The notes under the pieces: generated by a model
The model's database searches: none
What the model was told of the DNA's origin: nothing
The model's input: only the letters and a program-made list of their open reading frames with translations
Position numbers and translations under genes: made by a program
In this document: piece after piece, positions 34,125 through 37,221 of the stretch
Layout: every line of letters starts with the position of its first letter
Position numbering within the stretch: position 1 is the stretch's first letter
Assembly (NCBI GenBank): GCA_029880245.1
Contig: JAOUOR010000013.1
Location: 1-37,221, forward strand
DNA from: Alphaproteobacteria bacterium
GTDB taxonomy: Bacteria; Pseudomonadota; Alphaproteobacteria; Micavibrionales; Micavibrionaceae
Direction: 5' to 3'
Length of the DNA stretch: 37,221 nt

Positions 34125-34676
34125 TTAGGCCGCAACACATGGCTGCATTTGGAATTGCTCTTGAAGATTACAAGCATCCTCATATAGCCTCAGGTAATAA
34201 GCCATAGTTTGCTCGATTTTCATGCGCTCTGGCAGATCATCCAGAAAGGCCTGCATCCCCTCATCCAAAGTCACGCGCATGTTAAAGCTGTTTGAAATGG
34301 AGGTGCCGGACATACGCGCCAAAGTCCCCTGCCCGTGCGCAGCATTCCTTTGGGCTGCCCCTTCTACATCCGTAATATACGTGCTGTAACACTCCAGAGC
34401 CGCCGCAGCATCAAACTGCCCTATCCACTCACCAAAACTCTCGGAGGCAGCCTCGGCAAAAGCACTCCCGATCATGGCCTCCATAATCATCATGCCGAGC
34501 ATCCCGTCATGCTCACCGGCTTGTTTAAACGCTGCATTATTCATAAGAAATAAAGGCCCCTGATATTGTGGGCGATCCGGATGGGGAGCCAGTTTTTGCA
34601 ATTCACTCATTAGACCGGAAATTGTGACCAGAGCAACTTTTTGTTGTTCTTCAGCATAAGCTCTTTGTGTACCCAT
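34125..34676 (-). CDS. unrecognised soluble protein, 183 residues
   Basis: 183 residues, predicted mostly helical, with a Met/Ala-rich hydrophobic middle (MLGMMIMEAMIGSAFAEAA) that is more likely a buried helix than a membrane span. The C-terminal half carries acidic helices (MRVTLDEGMQAFLDDLPER) and ends in Cys-containing CNLQEQFQMQPCVAA. No signal peptide or known motif. GGGAG lies 8 bases before the ATG, supporting this start. It is isolated between repeat blocks on the minus strand. Family unknown. Confidence 0.65.
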   Translation of the reverse strand: MGTQRAYAEEQQKVALVTISGLMSELQKLAPHPDRPQYQGPLFLMNNAAFKQAGEHDGMLGMMIMEAMIGSAFAEAASESFGEWIGQFDAAAALECYSTYITDVEGAAQRNAAHGQGTLARMSGTSISNSFNMRVTLDEGMQAFLDDLPERMKIEQTMAYYLRLYEDACNLQEQFQMQPCVAA

Positions 34677-34887
34677 TAGTTTTACTCCCTCAGTAGCCCC
34701 ATACTAGGCCCGGAAGGTAAACAGGTATTTAATTATACATAAAATCCGAACTAATAGTTTGTTGTTCTATATCAAGGACTTAATATGCAATTTAGATAAA
34801 ATTTTAGGGGTCACTTTTTAAGGTATTAACGGGTATTTTTAAGGTATTTTAAGGGGCGTTTTTACCCAATCATCACCCCTGCGCCCC

Positions 34888-35034
34888 GTTTTTGCATCCT
34901 GATGACAATCAGGATCTCATAAGGGTGGCAAAGGGATCCTGACTTTCGTCAGGATGCACGTGTAATTTTACTCCTGTCATTCCGACTAAGGGCGTAGCCC
35001 GCATGGAGGAATCCGATAAGGCCTCCACACTCGT
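34888..35034. repeat. dispersed repeat family C, copy 2
   Basis: Clear homologue of 26905-27047, sharing GCATCCTGATG, CAATCAGGATCT, GTCAGGATGCACGTG, TAATTTTACTCCTGTCATTC and CCCGCATGGAGGAATC with scattered substitutions. Part of the 34677-35303 gap, which contains no gene; the bases before it (34740-34860) are AT-rich and contain TTTTTAAGGTATT twice. Confidence 0.82.
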
Positions 35035-35084
35035 CATCCCCACAGCTCCCCGCGCCTGCCCCCGTCATCCCCGCAGCCACCTTC

Positions 35085-35214
35085 GCCATCCCTGCATCCC
35101 CTCTCGTCATCCCTGCGAAAGCAGGGATCCAGTAAAGCCGCAAGCAAAGCTTGCACAAATTAAATGCTGGATTCCCGAATAACGCTCAGCTCCGCTTCAC
35201 TATCGGGAATGACG
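35085..35214. repeat. dispersed repeat family B, copy 2
   Basis: TCATCCCTGC-GAAA-GCAGGGAT is a perfect hairpin, followed by CCAGTAAAGC, a GCAAGC...GCTTGC hairpin, and the tail ATTCCCGAATAACGCTCAGC to CACTATCGGGAATGACGG. The tail is itself bounded by ATTCCCGA/TCGGGAAT inverted arms (35171-35210). Same plan as 27050-27188. Confidence 0.78.
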
Positions 35215-35236
35215 GTAACATCACACAACAGCAACA

Positions 35237-35262
35237 AAAAACCCGCCAAAAAGCGGGTCTTT
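35237..35262 (-). terminator. terminator hairpin of the small repeat protein gene
   Basis: ACCCGC (35241-35246) and GCGGGT (35253-35258) around CAAAAA. Read on the minus strand the stem is followed by TTTTTTG, ideal for the minus-strand gene ending at 35304. Confidence 0.75.
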
Positions 35263-35303
35263 CATTCATTTTTCGTATTTTGATTTTAATTTCTAACCTA
35301 AGG

Positions 35304-35567
35304 TTAGGGTTGCCAGCACCCAATTTCACCAATCGCCTTGGTGGCCTCATCTTCCGTTCCTTGCACAGCAGCAAGTTTATGCACATCCTCCGATGTAGGA
35401 CCTTTACGCTCTTCCCCAATACGAGCAATCTTCGCCGCCTGCTCTGGCGTTCCTTGCACACCAGCAAGCTTATCAACAGCCTCCGCAGCACGCTCATCAA
35501 CAACTCTACGATGATCAACCCCAATACTGGCAATACTCTCTAAGGTACCTTTTTCTTTTTCCGACAT
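35304..35567 (-). CDS. small protein with tandem internal repeats, unrecognised
   Basis: 87 residues from the ATG at 35567, chosen because AAAGGAAAAGGAT lies immediately upstream; the frame extends to 35630 but those residues have no ribosome site. Two tandem units of about 30 residues are visible: DKLAGVQGTPEQAAKIARIG and HKLAAVQGTEDEATKAIGEIG, with a diverged first unit (LESIASIGVDHRRVV). No signal peptide or membrane segment; acidic, probably helical. Family unknown. It is bracketed by repeat elements and has its own terminator. Confidence 0.6.
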   Translation of the reverse strand: MSEKEKGTLESIASIGVDHRRVVDERAAEAVDKLAGVQGTPEQAAKIARIGEERKGPTSEDVHKLAAVQGTEDEATKAIGEIGCWQP

Positions 35568-35677
35568 ATCCTTTTCCTTTCCAACACGCCTGATATAATT
35601 ATGAATTCCCTGACATTTAATCATACCCAAAACCTTATGTCAAACATTCTGTCCACTTGCGTCACCCCCGCGCCCTG

Positions 35678-35814
35678 CTTTTGCATCCTGATGCCAATCA
35701 GGATCTGATAAGGTTCCCACTCTCGTCATTCCCCGAATTTTACAAAGTAAAATTCTAGGGGAATCCAGAGAATTATGGATCACCTTAGAATGTCTTCGAC
35801 ATTCAGGTGATGAC
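35678..35814. repeat. shortened family C copy fused to a family B-type palindrome
   Basis: Family C start (GCATCCTGATGCCAATCAGG) runs to GATAAGG, then jumps to the sequence that ends longer copies (CTCGTCATTCC). After it, ATTCCCCGAATTTTAC-AAA-GTAAAATTCTAGGGGAAT (35729-35764) forms a long stem with a small bulge, and ATCACCTTAGAATGTC...GACATTCAGGTGAT (35777-35811) a second one. The gap 35568-36139 otherwise holds only the candidate small transcript below. Confidence 0.65.
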
Positions 35815-35931
35815 GACGGTAAAAAAACTACAGAGCACGCAGAGCTATCCTCTAAAAACAAATGAGAATGACGATAAATCACCTGTGTAAAACCCTAAAA
35901 ATAGCAGGAAAAATCCATTTTTTCGCCACAT

Positions 35932-36094
35932 TTGACGCGCATATTAGAAGGATAGATTATACAGAGACTTAAATGTCTGATATTTTTAGGAATTCATGTA
36001 CTCCTCTAAAGAATCTCTGGATACTCTGGTTACTTTACTCGCTTGATATATAACACCGCTGCTCCCCGCCAATAAGGAGCGGCGGTTTTTCTTT
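35932..36094 (+). other. candidate small transcript or 26-residue microprotein gene
   Basis: TTGACG (35932-35937), 17-base spacer and GATTAT (35955-35960) form a plausible promoter, and a strong terminator ends at 36094, with no conventional gene between. Inside, ATG at 35973 opens 26 codons (start MSDIFRNSCTPLK, then a hydrophobic LWILWLLYSLDI) to TAA at 36051-36053, directly before the terminator stem. It could be a small RNA of about 125 bases or a tiny membrane peptide; a chance ORF is possible. Confidence 0.35.
36054..36094 (+). terminator. intrinsic terminator without an assigned upstream gene
   Basis: CACCGCTGCTCC and GGAGCGGCGG pair (one G-T) around CCGCCAATAA, followed by TTTTTCTTT. 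No conventional plus-strand gene precedes it for more than 2 kb, which supports an unannotated transcript just upstream. Confidence 0.8.
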
Positions 36095-36139
36095 ATCCCC
36101 TCTTGCCAACATCCCTCTTTCCTCTATAAATCTTTAGAA

Positions 36140-36751
36140 ATGAATACACTTATCGGCAAAGACTTGGCCTGCACGCGCGGCGATCACACCATCTACGAGG
36201 GTATAAGCCTCGAGCTTAAATCCGGTGACACGCTTTTGCTGACGGGACATAACGGCTCGGGCAAGACGACGCTCCTGCGTAATATCTCCGGCCTGATCCC
36301 TTTCAGCAATGGAGCGTTACTGTGGAACAACGCTCCCGCACAGGATCTAAGCCATAAAATCCTGTTCCTCTCTCAGGATTTACCCTTAAAGCCCGAATTA
36401 TCTCTTTCGGATAATCTGGCCTTTCTGCACGCTGCCCTGAACATCACATCCGAATGCGGGACAGATGATCTGCTTGGCAAATACGGTTTACAAGATTTAG
36501 GGGATTACCCCGTACATATGCTGTCCTCGGGCCAAAAGCGCCGATTGCTGATGATCCTGCTGGAAAGTAAAAGCCGCCCGCTTTGGTTGCTGGACGAGCC
36601 GACAACCCACCTTGATCGCGGCGGGATAGAATTACTCCTGAATAAACTCGAATTTCATAAAAAGAACGGCGGCCTGACCGTCATAGCCACCCACCAGCCG
36701 GAGATTTTCGGGGATGCCATGATGCTGAATATGGAAGCGCATAGAAATTAA
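36140..36751 (+). CDS. ccmA: heme exporter ATP-binding protein CcmA
   Basis: ATPase subunit of the CcmABCD complex, which frees heme from CcmE during c-type cytochrome maturation (System I). The 203-residue size is typical of CcmA, one of the smallest ABC ATPases. Motifs: Walker A GHNGSGKT (36-43), ABC signature LSSGQKRR from about residue 129, Walker B LWLLDEPT at about 149-156, and the switch His in IATHQP. ccmB follows on the same strand, which confirms the identity. Unusually, 173 bases with a strong hairpin and a repeat end separate the two. No clear ribosome site is visible before the ATG. Confidence 0.92.
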   Translation: MNTLIGKDLACTRGDHTIYEGISLELKSGDTLLLTGHNGSGKTTLLRNISGLIPFSNGALLWNNAPAQDLSHKILFLSQDLPLKPELSLSDNLAFLHAALNITSECGTDDLLGKYGLQDLGDYPVHMLSSGQKRRLLMILLESKSRPLWLLDEPTTHLDRGGIELLLNKLEFHKKNGGLTVIATHQPEIFGDAMMLNMEAHRN

Positions 36752-36787
36752 ACCACACAATATCAAAGCGCCGCAGGCAAAATTTAT

Positions 36788-36871
36788 ACCACAGAGATAA
36801 AAGAGCACGTATGAGGTAAAAGAGTTTTTCTCTTTTACCTCTTTTAAGACTCCTTAACCTCTGTGGTTTTT
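36788..36871. terminator. nested hairpin with T-run between ccmA and ccmB
   Basis: An outer pair ACCACAGAG (36788-36796) and CTCTGTGGT (36859-36867) encloses a perfect 12-bp inner stem, GAGGTAAAAGAG (36813-36824) and CTCTTTTACCTC (36830-36841). TTTTTT follows the outer arm. It should act as an intrinsic terminator after ccmA. Confidence 0.7.
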
Positions 36872-36872
36872 T

Positions 36873-36898
36873 CTATAGTCGTTTCCTTGGTGACTTTA
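36873..36898. repeat. family-A element end between ccmA and ccmB
   Basis: CTATAGTCGTTTCC matches the left end of the element at 9082 (ATATAGTCGTTTCG), with no opposite arm in the window's ccmA-ccmB gap. Likely a solo or decayed end. Confidence 0.5.
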
Positions 36899-36924
36899 TG
36901 CCTTACTGGCTATAAAATGAAGTC

Positions 36925-37221
36925 ATGACCCTGTTCATCGCCACATTAAAACTCAACCTAAAGCTTGATCTTAAAAGATCATTGCAATTCCTTGTAACAC
37001 CGTCTTTTTTTATTATCATCGCCACCCTATTTCCACTCGCCATCGGACCGGATATGGAGATTTTACAGCTTATCGGGCCAGGCATATTGGTCCTGAGCGC
37101 CCTGCTCGCCAGCCTCCTGCCCCTAAGCCGCATATATGCGCTGGATTATGCGGATGGCACGCTGGATATAGTCCATTTCTCCCGCGATCCGTTTGCGCTT
37201 TATTGTCTTGGGAAGATTGCC
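36925..37221 (+). CDS. ccmB: heme exporter membrane protein CcmB (3' end beyond window)
   Basis: Membrane subunit of the cytochrome c maturation heme-handling ABC complex. The ATG at 36925 opens a frame that stays open through 99 codons to the window edge, so the gene is cut by the window, not broken. The visible part matches the CcmB N terminus: a charged LKLNLKLDLKRS, a first membrane helix FFIIIATLFPLAIGP, a second helix GILVLSALLASLLPLSR, and then ALDYADGTLDIV, the CcmB counterpart of the DYEDGSLDQL-type signature. It follows ccmA but is separated from it by a terminator-like hairpin. Confidence 0.88.
   Translation, partial: MTLFIATLKLNLKLDLKRSLQFLVTPSFFIIIATLFPLAIGPDMEILQLIGPGILVLSALLASLLPLSRIYALDYADGTLDIVHFSRDPFALYCLGKIA

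Noticed and set aside
34949-35158. Minus-strand ORF of 69 residues
   Set aside because: It lies wholly within dispersed repeats of families B and C; its Gly/Met/Thr-rich translation reflects repeat DNA, and it has no ribosome site.
35151-35543. Plus-strand ORF of 130 residues
   Set aside because: Overlaps the opposite-strand repeat protein gene, which has a good ribosome site, repeat-structured protein and terminator; the plus frame starts inside a dispersed repeat.
1-37221. tRNA, rRNA or prophage genes
   Set aside because: I looked for cloverleaf-like structures, rRNA blocks, integrase, terminase and portal motifs and saw none; the large unknown proteins at 11-18 kb lack phage hallmarks.

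Overview
The window reads as chromosomal DNA of a motile, respiring alphaproteobacterium. Three things point there: a ChpT histidine phosphotransferase (the CckA-ChpT-CtrA relay is alphaproteobacterial), a hybrid CheA carrying its own receiver domain, and System I cytochrome c maturation genes (ccmA, ccmB). The many unrecognised proteins and dense small palindromic repeats would suit a less-studied lineage such as the Micavibrionales/Rhodospirillales side, but that placement is inference only.

Layout. 0-2.3 kb: galU and a phosphomannomutase/phosphoglucomutase (sugar nucleotides for envelope polysaccharide). 2.3-9.05 kb: chpT-cheA-cheW-cheY-cheB-cheR, a complete adaptation-capable chemotaxis core whose phosphatase, a CheZ-like protein, lies apart at 27.4 kb. 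9.25-10.85 kb: purH. 10.9-19.0 kb: the most unusual part, six unrecognised genes on one strand (three membrane-associated proteins of 234, 859 and 951 aa, then three small soluble proteins), with look-alike promoters (TTGC, 18 bp, TA-rich -10) and one strong terminator at the end. I propose this as a lineage-specific system of unknown function. 19.1-22.1 kb: a small membrane protein, lepA, and an AT-rich HEPN-like gene overlapping the lepA stop. 22.2-26.9 kb: accessory genes, including a His-rich exported CigR/RcnB-like protein, a STAS-like protein behind a well-formed FNR-type promoter, two tiny tandem lipoproteins, a GST/FAXC-like protein, an isoprenylcysteine-methyltransferase-like membrane protein and a DUF3137-like protein. 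27.4-31.9 kb: cheZ-like gene, acnA, and an exported lactonase-like metallo-beta-lactamase-fold enzyme. 32-35.6 kb: four proteins I do not recognise, separated by repeats. 36.1 kb to the end: ccmA and the start of ccmB.

Between genes lie at least five families of short dispersed repeats. One is a roughly 107-bp element with 28-bp imperfect terminal inverted repeats and possible TA target duplications, which looks like a MITE. Another is a 64-bp palindromic block present twice in opposite orientation with only three differences. Two further families form mosaics in the 26.9-27.3 and 34.9-35.8 kb gaps, including an apparent internal-deletion derivative. No tRNA, rRNA, CRISPR array or intact transposase was seen.
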